This document shows positions 46,135 through 53,389 of a stretch of 64,000 bases of DNA, piece after piece. The DNA comes from Thioalkalivibrio sp. ALJ16 (GTDB lineage: Bacteria; Pseudomonadota; Gammaproteobacteria; Ectothiorhodospirales; Ectothiorhodospiraceae): positions 62,001 to 126,000 of the forward strand of contig NZ_KB898040.1 of assembly GCF_000377345.1 (NCBI RefSeq). Reading direction: 5' to 3'. The notes beneath the pieces are model-generated. The model saw nothing but the letters and a program-made list of their open reading frames with translations. It was not told where the DNA came from and made no database searches. The translations under genes and the position numbers were made by a program. Every line of letters starts with the position of its first letter. Positions within the stretch are counted from its first letter, which is position 1.

Positions 46135-46878
46135 ATGGACATTCTGAGCCTCGTTGGGGTCACCCTGGGGCTGATTGCCGTGCTGGGTGGGAGCATCGCC
46201 AAGGGCAGTGGCCTTGGGGCGCTCTGGAATGCCGCGGCCTTCGTGATCGTGGTGCTGGGTACGCTCGGGGCCACCCTGGTGCAGGCGCGGATGGCGGTAT
46301 TTCTGCACGGGATGCGTATCCTGCCGTGGGCGTTCAAGCCGCCGCGGATTGACAACCGGGCGATGGTCGAGCGCATCGTCGAGTGGTCCAACGTGGCCCG
46401 CAAGGAAGGCCTTCTGGGCCTGGAGACACTGGCCGACGAGGAGTCCGACCCGTTTGCCCGCAAGGGTCTGCAGCTGCTGGTCGACGGCAGCGAGCCGCAG
46501 GCCATCCGCCAGATCATGGAGGCGGATCTCGATACCCGCGAGCACTTCGACATGCAGGGCGCGAAGGTTTTCGAGAGCATGGGGATCTACGCCCCGACCC
46601 TGGGCATTGTCGGCGCGGTGATGGGTCTGATGGCGGTCATGCAGAATCTGGCCGACCCCAGCAAGCTCGGGGCCGGGATTGCCGCGGCCTTTGTGGCGAC
46701 GATCTACGGGATTGCCTCGGCCAACCTGCTGTTCCTGCCGGTGGCGAACAAGTTGAAGTCGATTATCCAGAATCGCTCGCAACACCAGCAAATGCTGATG
46801 GAAGGGCTGATCGCGATTGCGGAAGGGGAAAACCCGCGCAACATCGAAAGCAAGCTGAGTGGCTTCATCCACGAGTGA
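46135..46878 (+). CDS. motC: Flagellar stator protein MotC (MotA/PomA family)
   Basis: 247 residues from ATG 46135. Four-helix stator subunit: ILSLVGVTLGLIAVLGGSIAKG, NAAAFVIVVLGTLGATLVQA, MGIYAPTLGIVGAVMGLMAVMQNL with the Pro-containing third helix, and GIAAAFVATIYGIASANLLFLPVANKL. Cytoplasmic charged residues for FliG contact lie between. Position after cheB and before motD equals the Pseudomonas MotC/MotD second stator set. Confidence 0.94.
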   Translation: MDILSLVGVTLGLIAVLGGSIAKGSGLGALWNAAAFVIVVLGTLGATLVQARMAVFLHGMRILPWAFKPPRIDNRAMVERIVEWSNVARKEGLLGLETLADEESDPFARKGLQLLVDGSEPQAIRQIMEADLDTREHFDMQGAKVFESMGIYAPTLGIVGAVMGLMAVMQNLADPSKLGAGIAAAFVATIYGIASANLLFLPVANKLKSIIQNRSQHQQMLMEGLIAIAEGENPRNIESKLSGFIHE

Positions 46879-46885
46879 GGTCACC

Positions 46886-47788
46886 ATGGCACGTCGCAAA
46901 CGCGCAGAGGAGCACCAGAATCACGAGGCATGGGCGATCCCGTACGGGGATCTGGTCACGCTGCTGCTGGCCTTCTTTGTGGTGATGTACGCAATCTCCT
47001 CGGTGGACGACGGCAAATACCGTGTGCTGTCGGAATCCCTGGTGGATGCGTTTCGGGCGCCGATGCAGGCGGAGCCGATCCAGATCGGCGAGCCGACGGT
47101 GGCGCAGGATCGCACGCCACAGGATCTGCGCGCGCTGGTTCCCATCGAGGTCCAGCCCGGTCTGGTGGAGGACGGCCCACAGCCCATCGACATGGCCCTG
47201 AGCGGCATGCTGGATGACGCGGAGCCGGAAGACGGGATGCAGGCCTTTCTGGACGAACTTGCAGATACCGCGCGCGAGATCGAACAGGCCATGGCGCAGT
47301 GGATCGAGGACGGCGATCTGCGGGTGAGCCGCGAGGCCTACTGGCTGGAGATCGAGATCACCAGCCGCCTGCTGTTTCCTTCCGGCTCGGCCACGCTGAA
47401 CCCGGCGGCCGAGAACCTGCTGCAGGAGGTGGGCGCGATCCTGGCACCCCGGGTCTCGCGGATCCATGTCGAGGGGCACACCGACAATGTCCCCATCCAG
47501 ACGGCGGTCTATCCTTCGAACTGGGAGCTGTCCTCCGGTCGCGCCGCGGCGGTGGTGAGCGTGTTCGAGGGTGTCGGGGTCGATCCCGAGAACCTGGTCG
47601 CACTCGGCTATGGCGAACATCGCCCCATCGCGAGCAACGAGACCGTAGAGGGGCGGGCGGAGAATCGGCGGGTGTCCATCGTGGTGCTACCGGGGGCGCG
47701 TCCGCGTGCGGAGGGCGCTCAGGAACCGGAACGTCTGCGCGAGGATCTGGGACCGGCACCGCTTCCGACGGACGGAGATACACCATGA
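46886..47788 (+). CDS. motD: Flagellar stator protein MotD (MotB family)
   Basis: 300 residues from ATG 46886. Basic N-terminus MARRKRAEEHQNHEAW, one membrane helix IPYGDLVTLLLAFFVVMYAISSV that holds the ion-conducting Asp, a periplasmic linker, and an OmpA-like peptidoglycan-binding domain with VEGHTDNVPIQTAVYPSNWELSSGRAAAVV and GYGEHRPIASNETVEGRAENRRVSI. Forms the stator with MotC. Stop overlaps the next gene as ATGA. Confidence 0.95.
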   Translation: MARRKRAEEHQNHEAWAIPYGDLVTLLLAFFVVMYAISSVDDGKYRVLSESLVDAFRAPMQAEPIQIGEPTVAQDRTPQDLRALVPIEVQPGLVEDGPQPIDMALSGMLDDAEPEDGMQAFLDELADTAREIEQAMAQWIEDGDLRVSREAYWLEIEITSRLLFPSGSATLNPAAENLLQEVGAILAPRVSRIHVEGHTDNVPIQTAVYPSNWELSSGRAAAVVSVFEGVGVDPENLVALGYGEHRPIASNETVEGRAENRRVSIVVLPGARPRAEGAQEPERLREDLGPAPLPTDGDTP

Positions 47789-48585
47789 AGGTCTGGGCAG
47801 TCGCGAACCAGAAGGGTGGGGTGGGCAAGACCACCACCACGGTCACGCTGGGCGGTTTGCTGTCCGGGCCCGAGCAGCGAGTGCTGCTGGTGGACGTGGA
47901 CCCGCACGGCTCGTTGACGGCGTACTTCGGACACGACCCCGAGACCGCCACGCGGGGGGTGTACGAGCTGTTCAGTCAGTGCGCCGAGGGTGCTACGCCC
48001 GATCCGACTGCCCTGATCCGCGAAAGCCGGTTTCCCGGCCTGGACCTGCTGACGGCGAGTACCGCTCTGGCCACGCTGGATCGGCAGCTGGGAACCCGCA
48101 GTGGCATGGGGCTGGTGCTTCGACAGGCGCTGGAAAAGGTGGAGGGCCAGTACGACTACGTGCTGCTGGACTGTCCGCCGATGCTGGGGGTGCTGATGGT
48201 GAACGCCCTCGCCGCGTGCGACGAACTGCTGATCCCGGTGCAGACGGAATTTCTCGCCCTGAAGGGGCTCGAGCGGATGATCAATACGCTGAAGATGGTA
48301 CAGAAGTCGCGCAAGGCCGAACTCAAGTACCGCATCATCCCCACCCTGTTTGATCGCCGCACGCGGGCCGCCCACGAGGCCCTGGCGGAGTTGCGGCGGC
48401 TGTATGGCGACGATGTCTGGCCGGGCGTGATCCCGGTCGATACCAAGTTCCGGGATGCTTCGAGCGCAGGACAGCCGCTGTGCTTCATGATCCCGGATGC
48501 GCGCGGTGTACTGGCGTATTCGGACCTGCTTGAGGCGATTGGCGGACGCCTGTCGGAACCCCATGAACGGAGGCGGCGAGGATGA
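47785..48585 (+). CDS. parC: ParA-family ATPase for chemotaxis array placement (ParC-like)
   Basis: 266 residues. Walker-type ParA/Soj protein: ANQKGGVGKTTTTVTLGGLL, LLVDVDPHGSLTAYFG, YVLLDCPPMLGVLMVNALAACDELLIPVQTEFLALKGLERMI. The location between motD and a CheW-domain partner is that of Vibrio/Pseudomonas ParC (PA1462 type), which recruits chemotaxis arrays to the cell pole and helps segregate them. Not a plasmid partition gene: no parB or parS nearby. The symbol follows Vibrio usage and should not be confused with topoisomerase IV ParC. Confidence 0.88.
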   Translation: MKVWAVANQKGGVGKTTTTVTLGGLLSGPEQRVLLVDVDPHGSLTAYFGHDPETATRGVYELFSQCAEGATPDPTALIRESRFPGLDLLTASTALATLDRQLGTRSGMGLVLRQALEKVEGQYDYVLLDCPPMLGVLMVNALAACDELLIPVQTEFLALKGLERMINTLKMVQKSRKAELKYRIIPTLFDRRTRAAHEALAELRRLYGDDVWPGVIPVDTKFRDASSAGQPLCFMIPDARGVLAYSDLLEAIGGRLSEPHERRRRG

Positions 48586-49259
48586 ATCGGACCAGCCCGG
48601 ACAACCTGGCGCTGAAGGCGGAGCCCGAGGCGCTGGATGACTACTTCGGCAGCCTGCTGGACGAGCCGGCACCGGCGCGGCCGCTACTGCCCCCCGATAT
48701 CCTGGAGCCGCGCCCGGTGGTGGAGCCGGAGCCGGAGCCGGCCGCTGTCGCGGAATCCCCGGTGGTGGCGGTGGAGCCCCCTCCCGCCAGGATCGAGCCG
48801 GCGGAGCGCGAGTATGCGCGGCCGGAAGCGCCATTTTCCGCACTGGTGATCGAGGCGGGCAACCTGACCCTGCTCGCCCCGCTGGAAGCCCTTGGGGGCG
48901 TGGCCCCGCTGGACAGCCTGGAGGTGCGGCCGACCCCGAATCACTCGGTCTGGTACCTTGGACTGGCCGATACCAAGCAGGGCCGTGTGCAGCTGATCGA
49001 CCTGGCCGCGGTGGTGACCCCGGAAGACCGGGACTACGAGCCAGACACCGCGCGCCAGGTGGTGTTCCTGGCGGGTTCGCGCTTTGCGCTGGCCTGCCGT
49101 GCCATCCACGGTACCCGGGTGATCCAGCCGGAGTCGCTGCGCTGGCGCAGTCAGCGCCGGCGGCTGCCGTGGCTGGCCGGCGTGGAGCGCGAACAGATGG
49201 CCACGCTGCTGGATCTGGCGGCACTGGACCGAACCCTGGACGAGGGCGCCTGGGAGTAG
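48582..49259 (+). CDS. parP: CheW-domain protein, ParP-like array integrator
   Basis: 225 residues overlapping the ParC-like gene by 4 bp. A 75-residue Pro/Glu/Val-rich N-terminus starts with ALDDYFGSLLDEPAP, and the C-terminal half is a diverged CheW/AIF fold: FSALVIEAGNLTLLAPLEALGG, WYLGLADTKQGRVQLIDLAAVV, VVFLAGSRFALACRAIHG. ParP couples ParC to CheA and stabilises polar arrays. A simpler alternative is an additional CheW adaptor, but context favours ParP. Confidence 0.85.
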   Translation: MNRTSPDNLALKAEPEALDDYFGSLLDEPAPARPLLPPDILEPRPVVEPEPEPAAVAESPVVAVEPPPARIEPAEREYARPEAPFSALVIEAGNLTLLAPLEALGGVAPLDSLEVRPTPNHSVWYLGLADTKQGRVQLIDLAAVVTPEDRDYEPDTARQVVFLAGSRFALACRAIHGTRVIQPESLRWRSQRRRLPWLAGVEREQMATLLDLAALDRTLDEGAWE

Positions 49260-49278
49260 GGCGCGCCCCGCGGCCCAT

Positions 49279-49305
49279 TCAAGCATTGTTGCTGGCGGCC
49301 GATAC
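49279..49305 (+). promoter_or_regulatory. Sigma-28 (FliA) promoter of cheW
   Basis: TCAAGCAT, 11 bp, GCCGATAC. The -10 element matches the FliA consensus GCCGATAA at seven of eight positions and the spacing is exact. Predicted start near 49312, about 53 bp before cheW. Confidence 0.85.
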
Positions 49306-49364
49306 AACGGTCAGGACCGCATACCACTGGCGAACATCGCCCCGGACCGAACAACGAGGATGAC

Positions 49365-49850
49365 ATGAGCAGCGCACAAGACGTAGAAGCCATGGCCAAG
49401 GCCGACACCGCTCCGTACGTGACCTTCAGTCTGGCGGACGAGACCTACGCGATCGATGTCCTCCAGGTACAGGAGGTCCTCAAGGTCACAGAGATCGCGC
49501 CCGTGCCGGGCGTTCCCGACTATATCCTTGGAATCATCAACCTGCGCGGCAACGTGGTCACGGTCATCGATGCCCGGCGGCGCATGGGCCTGGACGAGCA
49601 GGAGCCGAGCGATGCCTCGCGCATCGTGATCATCGATGTGGACAATCAGAACGTCGGCATCCTGGTGGACTCGGTATCCGAGGTGGTGCGGATTGCGGCG
49701 GATGCAGTCGAGCCGGCCCCGGAGGTCGGCAACGACGACAGCAGCCGCTTTATCGAGGGTGTGACCAGCACGGAGGAGGGGCTGACCATCCTGGTCGATC
49801 TGAACAAGCTCCTGTCCGATGAGGAGTGGGCGCAGCTGCGCGAACTGTAG
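49365..49850 (+). CDS. cheW: Chemotaxis coupling protein CheW
   Basis: 161 residues with a GAGGA element upstream. CheW bridges receptors and CheA. Recognisable SH3-like fold blocks: YVTFSLADETYAIDVLQVQEVLK, IAPVPGVPDYILGIINLRGNVVTVIDARRRMGL, IVIIDVDNQNVGILVDSVSEVVRI, and the terminal FIEGVTSTEEGLTILVDLNKLL. Has its own sigma-28 promoter, apart from the cheA operon. Confidence 0.97.
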   Translation: MSSAQDVEAMAKADTAPYVTFSLADETYAIDVLQVQEVLKVTEIAPVPGVPDYILGIINLRGNVVTVIDARRRMGLDEQEPSDASRIVIIDVDNQNVGILVDSVSEVVRIAADAVEPAPEVGNDDSSRFIEGVTSTEEGLTILVDLNKLLSDEEWAQLREL

Positions 49851-49909
49851 CGATACCCGATGGGTCCAATCTGACGGGGCCATGAGAGGCGGTAGCCGGG
49901 AGGTGCACC

Positions 49910-50095
49910 ATGGTCGACGAGCTCCAGCCGGATCGGACCGTGCGCCCGGTCCATACGACCGTACCGGGTCGTCGCCTGAGTGACGACCATGACCGTGACC
50001 CGGTGTTTCGCCCTGCGATTCGCCCGACCCAGCAGCGCCCGCCACGCAAGGAAGAACGCCGCCCGCGCCGTGGCTTGATCGACGATTACGCCTGA
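49910..50095 (+). CDS. Small Arg-rich protein of unknown function
   Basis: 61 codons between cheW and the DUF2802 gene. The ATG is preceded by a good Shine-Dalgarno (GGGAGG, 49902-49907 region) at normal spacing. The product is very hydrophilic (VPGRRLSDDHDRDP...) and ends in a compact RRPRRGLIDDYA tail that looks like a deliberate C-terminus. No membrane segment, signal or known domain. Same strand and direction as cheW and likely co-transcribed. It could be a short conserved motility-linked protein or a chance frame; the strong ribosome-binding site is the main support. Confidence 0.5.
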   Translation: MVDELQPDRTVRPVHTTVPGRRLSDDHDRDPVFRPAIRPTQQRPPRKEERRPRRGLIDDYA

Positions 50096-50265
50096 ACTTG
50101 AACCTGGACCGGCTACGGTCGATTGCGCGCCGCACTGGTGAGCCTCGGGAGCCGCCCGGTCTCTGCCGACTTTGCCTATCCCGTCTACCCGATCCGCCCG
50201 GCTGGTCAGCCGGCCTCGATTCACGCGACAATCGATCCGCGCAGGGATCGAGGAGAACAGGTGCG

Positions 50266-50703
50266 ATGGGTGATGGATTACTGATATGGCTGGCCGCACT
50301 GGTGGCGCTGCTTGCGACCGTGATTGCCGGTTTTGCGGTCGGGCTGGTGATCCTGCTGCGTCGTCAGCTCGCTGCCCTGCGCGAGGATTACCAGCGCCAG
50401 GCCACGTCGGTCATGGCCCTGAAGGGCGCGATGAAGGCCCTGTCCGAGGGGGTGGCCACGCATGGTCAGGCGCAGGCCTCGGTACAGCGCGCGCTGGAAC
50501 GCCTGCACGACCAGCACAGCGAGCTGCGGGCACGCGAGGGCGACAGTGGCACCTACGAACAGGCGATCCGCCTGATCCAGGAGGGCCACGGACGCGAAGA
50601 GGTGCGGCGCCGTTGCGGGCTGACGACCAACGAGCTGGACCTGCTGTTCAGCCTGCACGGCTCCGGCACCGCGGATGGCGCCGGCATGGGGCGATCGTCA
50701 TGA
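50266..50703 (+). CDS. DUF2802 membrane-anchored coiled-coil protein
   Basis: 145 residues from ATG 50266, GAGGAG upstream (GTG 50261 possible). N-terminal membrane helix LLIWLAALVALLATVIAGFAVGLVILLRR, then a coiled-coil LAALREDYQRQATSVMALKGAMKALSEG, and the DUF2802 C-terminus YEQAIRLIQEGHGREEVRRRCGLTTNELDLLFSLHG, a helix-turn-helix-like sequence. Pseudomonas has the same gene after cheW (PA1465 position). Function unknown. Its last six bases overlap the convergent FlhB-like gene. Confidence 0.8.
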   Translation: MGDGLLIWLAALVALLATVIAGFAVGLVILLRRQLAALREDYQRQATSVMALKGAMKALSEGVATHGQAQASVQRALERLHDQHSELRAREGDSGTYEQAIRLIQEGHGREEVRRRCGLTTNELDLLFSLHGSGTADGAGMGRSS

Positions 50704-51045
50704 ACGCGGCCGGGGGCCGCGGCCGCGATAGTCGTCGTCGCGATCATCTGGCGTAATCCCCGCCAGCACAAAAACGAAGGCCAGGATCTCGGCCACCGCC
50801 ACGTACAGTTCCTCCGGAATCTCGCTGCCAAGCGGAATCTGCGCGAGGGCCTCGCTCAGCGCCGGGTCCTGGTGCAGGGGGATGCCGTGCTCCTCGGCCA
50901 CGCGCAGGATAGCCTCGGCGGTCAGCCCCGAGCCACTGGCGGTGATCCGCGGTGCCCGCCGCCGATCCCATTCCAGCGCCACCGCACGAGCCGGGCGCTC
51001 CGTGCCCCGTTCCGCTCCGGTTTTTCCGTCCCCGCGTCTGGCCAT
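50698..51045 (-). CDS. FlhB C-terminal-domain paralogue (EscU/YscU/FlhB cytoplasmic family)
   Basis: 115 residues aligning only with the cytoplasmic end of FlhB: AVALEWDRRRAPRITASGSGLTAEAILRVAEEHGIPLHQDPALSEALAQIPLGSEIPEELYVAVAEILAFVFVLAG, core blocks VAEEHGIPLHQDPALSEAL and IPLGSEIPEELYVAVAEILAFV. It lacks membrane helices and the NPTH autocleavage site, so it mimics the post-cleavage half of FlhB. Such 'FhlB/YlqH-like' proteins can replace FlhB's own C-terminal fragment in Bacillus and Salmonella experiments. Three bases downstream of the FliK-like gene, so both probably form one operon. Confidence 0.85.
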   Translation of the reverse strand: MARRGDGKTGAERGTERPARAVALEWDRRRAPRITASGSGLTAEAILRVAEEHGIPLHQDPALSEALAQIPLGSEIPEELYVAVAEILAFVFVLAGITPDDRDDDYRGRGPRPRS

Positions 51046-51048
51046 GAC

Positions 51049-52347
51049 TCAGGCCTGTTCGTTCAGCATTCGGGCGTCTGCGCGCGGGTGCGGCTCGGGG
51101 TCGACCTCGCCCTGACGCACCGACATGGCGGCGACCTGCAGTTCCCGCTGACCGAGGCGTTCCCGCAGGTCGGGGAGCTGCATCCGCAGCCTTGCGACCG
51201 TGTCGGGCTGACTCGCGGTGAAATGCACCTGAATATGCCCCGCGCGTGAGGCCACCGCGATTCGGGTGGGCCCCATGCCGGGCAGATCCAGGGTCAGAAC
51301 AATCGACCAGCGGGCCTCTTCGTCGGAGGCCGCGCGGGCTTCGCGGCGGATCTCCGCGAGGATGCCCTGCAGACCCTGTTCACTGCGAAGAGGCAGTTCG
51401 AAGAACCAGCGCGGGTTCCCCGATTCGTCGCTGGACAGGGTTTGCAGCGACTGCAGTTGCAGCGTGGTCACGCGCTTGAGCAGCCCCTCGAGGAGCGAGT
51501 TCATGGCGGGCAGGGCGGCGGCATTCGCTGCTGCCGGGGGCGCGGTCGCCGGGGCATTGGGGCGTGCCTCCGTGCGCAGCTGGCGTAGCTGGTCGGCGGC
51601 CCGCAGCAGCTGTGCCTTGAGGTCGGCGGCGAGCGCCGGGTGTGCGGCGTGCCCGCGTGCCGTCTGACCCAGCATGGCCTCCAGCCACACACCCGACTGC
51701 TGGACCTGCTGGCGCAGGGTGTCCGGGCGCGCGAGCTGCCCCGGGGTCGGAAGGGATTCCAGGACGCGCTGCAGCGCGGCCGGAGCCGGAGCGGCAGGGG
51801 TGGCTGGGGCCATGGCATCCATGCGCAGACCGGTACCGGCGAGACTGGCCAGGCTCTGCAGCGCCGCCGCCAGCGGACGCGCACCGGGGAGGTGCTGGCG
51901 CAGTTCCTGTCCCAGCCACTGCTGGGCCGGGATCTGCGATGCCGAACCCGCCGCCGGGCGGGTCGGGGCCCGTTCGCCCGGAAGGGGCATCAGCCGCACC
52001 TCCAGGCGGGGTTCCGTCCGGATGACCTCCATCAGCATGCCGGGGCTGCGCGTGCCGGTTGGGGCGCGGTTCAGGAGTGCCTCCGGTAGCTGGCCGGCGA
52101 CCTGGGCGGTCACGACCGGGGCCGCGGCGGGGCGAGCGGAGGTCGGTGGGGGCGCGGTGGCAGCGGTCGCGCCTGTGGATGCCGGGCCCAGACGCAGTCG
52201 TACACCGCGATCCCCGACGCGTTCCACGAGCTGGACCTCGATACGGGCCCCGGGCACCAGGGGGAGTCGTTCACTACTGCTTGTCCCGGTCGCGCCGGTA
52301 CCCGGTGAGGTCCAGCCGGGCATCCGGGGGCCGCTGAGATCGGCCAT
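51049..52347 (-). CDS. Second FliK-like hook-length control domain protein
   Basis: 432 residues. N-terminus Ala/Pro/Gly/Thr-rich with GARIEVQLVERVGDRGVRLRLG; long helical middle with Leu/Gln/Ala repeats; C-terminal FliK-type beta domain RWFFELPLRSEQGLQGILAEIRREAR, WSIVLTLDLPGMGPTRIAVASRAGHIQVHFTASQPDTVARLRMQLPDLRERLGQREL. Distinct from fliK at 29678 and lacking its LHPPQLG motif. Pairing with a FlhB C-terminal paralogue suggests a dedicated secretion-switch module, perhaps for fine-tuning the same flagellum. Divergent from the phosphatase gene with 125 bp between. Confidence 0.82.
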   Translation of the reverse strand: MADLSGPRMPGWTSPGTGATGTSSSERLPLVPGARIEVQLVERVGDRGVRLRLGPASTGATAATAPPPTSARPAAAPVVTAQVAGQLPEALLNRAPTGTRSPGMLMEVIRTEPRLEVRLMPLPGERAPTRPAAGSASQIPAQQWLGQELRQHLPGARPLAAALQSLASLAGTGLRMDAMAPATPAAPAPAALQRVLESLPTPGQLARPDTLRQQVQQSGVWLEAMLGQTARGHAAHPALAADLKAQLLRAADQLRQLRTEARPNAPATAPPAAANAAALPAMNSLLEGLLKRVTTLQLQSLQTLSSDESGNPRWFFELPLRSEQGLQGILAEIRREARAASDEEARWSIVLTLDLPGMGPTRIAVASRAGHIQVHFTASQPDTVARLRMQLPDLRERLGQRELQVAAMSVRQGEVDPEPHPRADARMLNEQA

Positions 52348-52472
52348 GGGCTGCTCCGAGATCCACTCAAAGGCTCAGCATCGCACACTTGGCGGTGGTG
52401 CAAGAACTGGCTGGACCGGGCCTGCGAGCGGTTTGTTATCCTGATGCGGTTCCCATTACCGGTTTTGAGGCG

Positions 52473-52964
52473 ATGTCGAAGATTCGGGTGTTGATGGTGT
52501 GTCTGGGCAATATCTGCCGTTCGCCGATGGCGCACGGGGTGTTCGAGGCGCGCGTGCGCGAACACGGCCTGGCAGACGCGATCGAGGTGGACTCGGCCGG
52601 GACAGCCGGCTACCACATTGGCGCGCAGGCGGACCGGCGTGCCCGCCAGGAGGCCCGTTCACGCGGCTACGACCTGGAGCACTTGCGGGCCAGACAGCTG
52701 GAACCGGAGGATTTTCTGGAATTCGACTACATCCTGACCATGGATGATGCGAATTTCCGGAACGCGGAGCGCATTCGCCCGGACAATGCGCGCGCCGAAC
52801 TCCTGCGCTTTCTGGATTTTGCCCCCGGCAGCGGGGAGACCGAGGTGCCGGACCCCTATTACGGGGGCGACGAGGGATTCGCCCACGTGATGGACCTGGT
52901 CGAGAAGGGTGCGGATGGCCTGATGGAGCACATTCGTTCGCGGCATGCGCTGAGGGCCTCCTAG
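52473..52964 (+). CDS. Low-molecular-weight protein-tyrosine-phosphatase family
   Basis: 163 residues from ATG 52473 (MSKIRVLMVCLGNICRSPMA). Active-site P-loop CLGNICRS fits C-x5-R-S, and the general-acid Asp lies in TEVPDPYYGG. Length typical for LMW-PTP (about 155). Members dephosphorylate tyrosine on proteins, often exopolysaccharide kinases, but no partner kinase is near. The stop TAG runs straight into repeat copy A. Ribosome-binding GAGG lies only two bases before the ATG, an unusually short spacing. Confidence 0.9.
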   Translation: MSKIRVLMVCLGNICRSPMAHGVFEARVREHGLADAIEVDSAGTAGYHIGAQADRRARQEARSRGYDLEHLRARQLEPEDFLEFDYILTMDDANFRNAERIRPDNARAELLRFLDFAPGSGETEVPDPYYGGDEGFAHVMDLVEKGADGLMEHIRSRHALRAS

Positions 52965-53014
52965 GGAAACACTGATAAATGTGCACGCGCGCGCTCGAGT
53001 CGCATTTGCGTGCG
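52964..53014 (+). repeat. 51-bp dispersed repeat, copy A
   Basis: Begins GGGAAACACTGAT with the last base of the phosphatase stop codon as its first base and ends TGCGTGCG. About 43 of 51 positions match copy B at 59343-59393, including the block CGCGCTCGAGTCGC. Function unknown. Confidence 0.75.
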
Positions 53015-53337
53015 AACAAGGCGCGGGGACTGCCGTACCGTCACCCTGCACAAGGGAACCGCAACGCCGGACCCTCGCCCATTTTTGGCAGGAACGGGAG
53101 ACCGACCCCTTCGGGGTCGCCCCCCGGGTTACCCGATCCTGCGTTGCGGTCCGAATCCTTCAGAAACAGGCCGGGTCCTGCGCGACGGTTGTGTAAGGCG
53201 CGCGCGATCGGCCAGCCAGGGCCTGGCCCGCGAACGGACGGCCGCGCCGGCGGACCGCTGCAGTAGCGCATTGCGGAAGCCGTCTCCTTCTGTCCAGTCG
53301 AGGGCCACGCAGGCTCAGCGGGTCGTGTCCGTCGCAT
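53015..53337. other. Non-coding stretch between repeat A and the rne terminator
   Basis: About 320 bp, GC-rich, lying 3' of both flanking genes. I see no gene, promoter or structured RNA that I can support. Confidence 0.6.
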
Positions 53338-53362
53338 AAAAAGCCCGCCACAAGGGCGGGCT
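53338..53362 (-). terminator. Intrinsic terminator of rne
   Basis: Minus-strand hairpin AGCCCGCC / GGCGGGCT (53362-53355 with 53349-53342), five-base loop, then TTTT from the A-run at 53338-53341. It lies 28 bp beyond the rne stop. Confidence 0.85.
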
Positions 53363-53389
53363 TCGCTGGCTGCGCAGGTGGCCGGTCGA

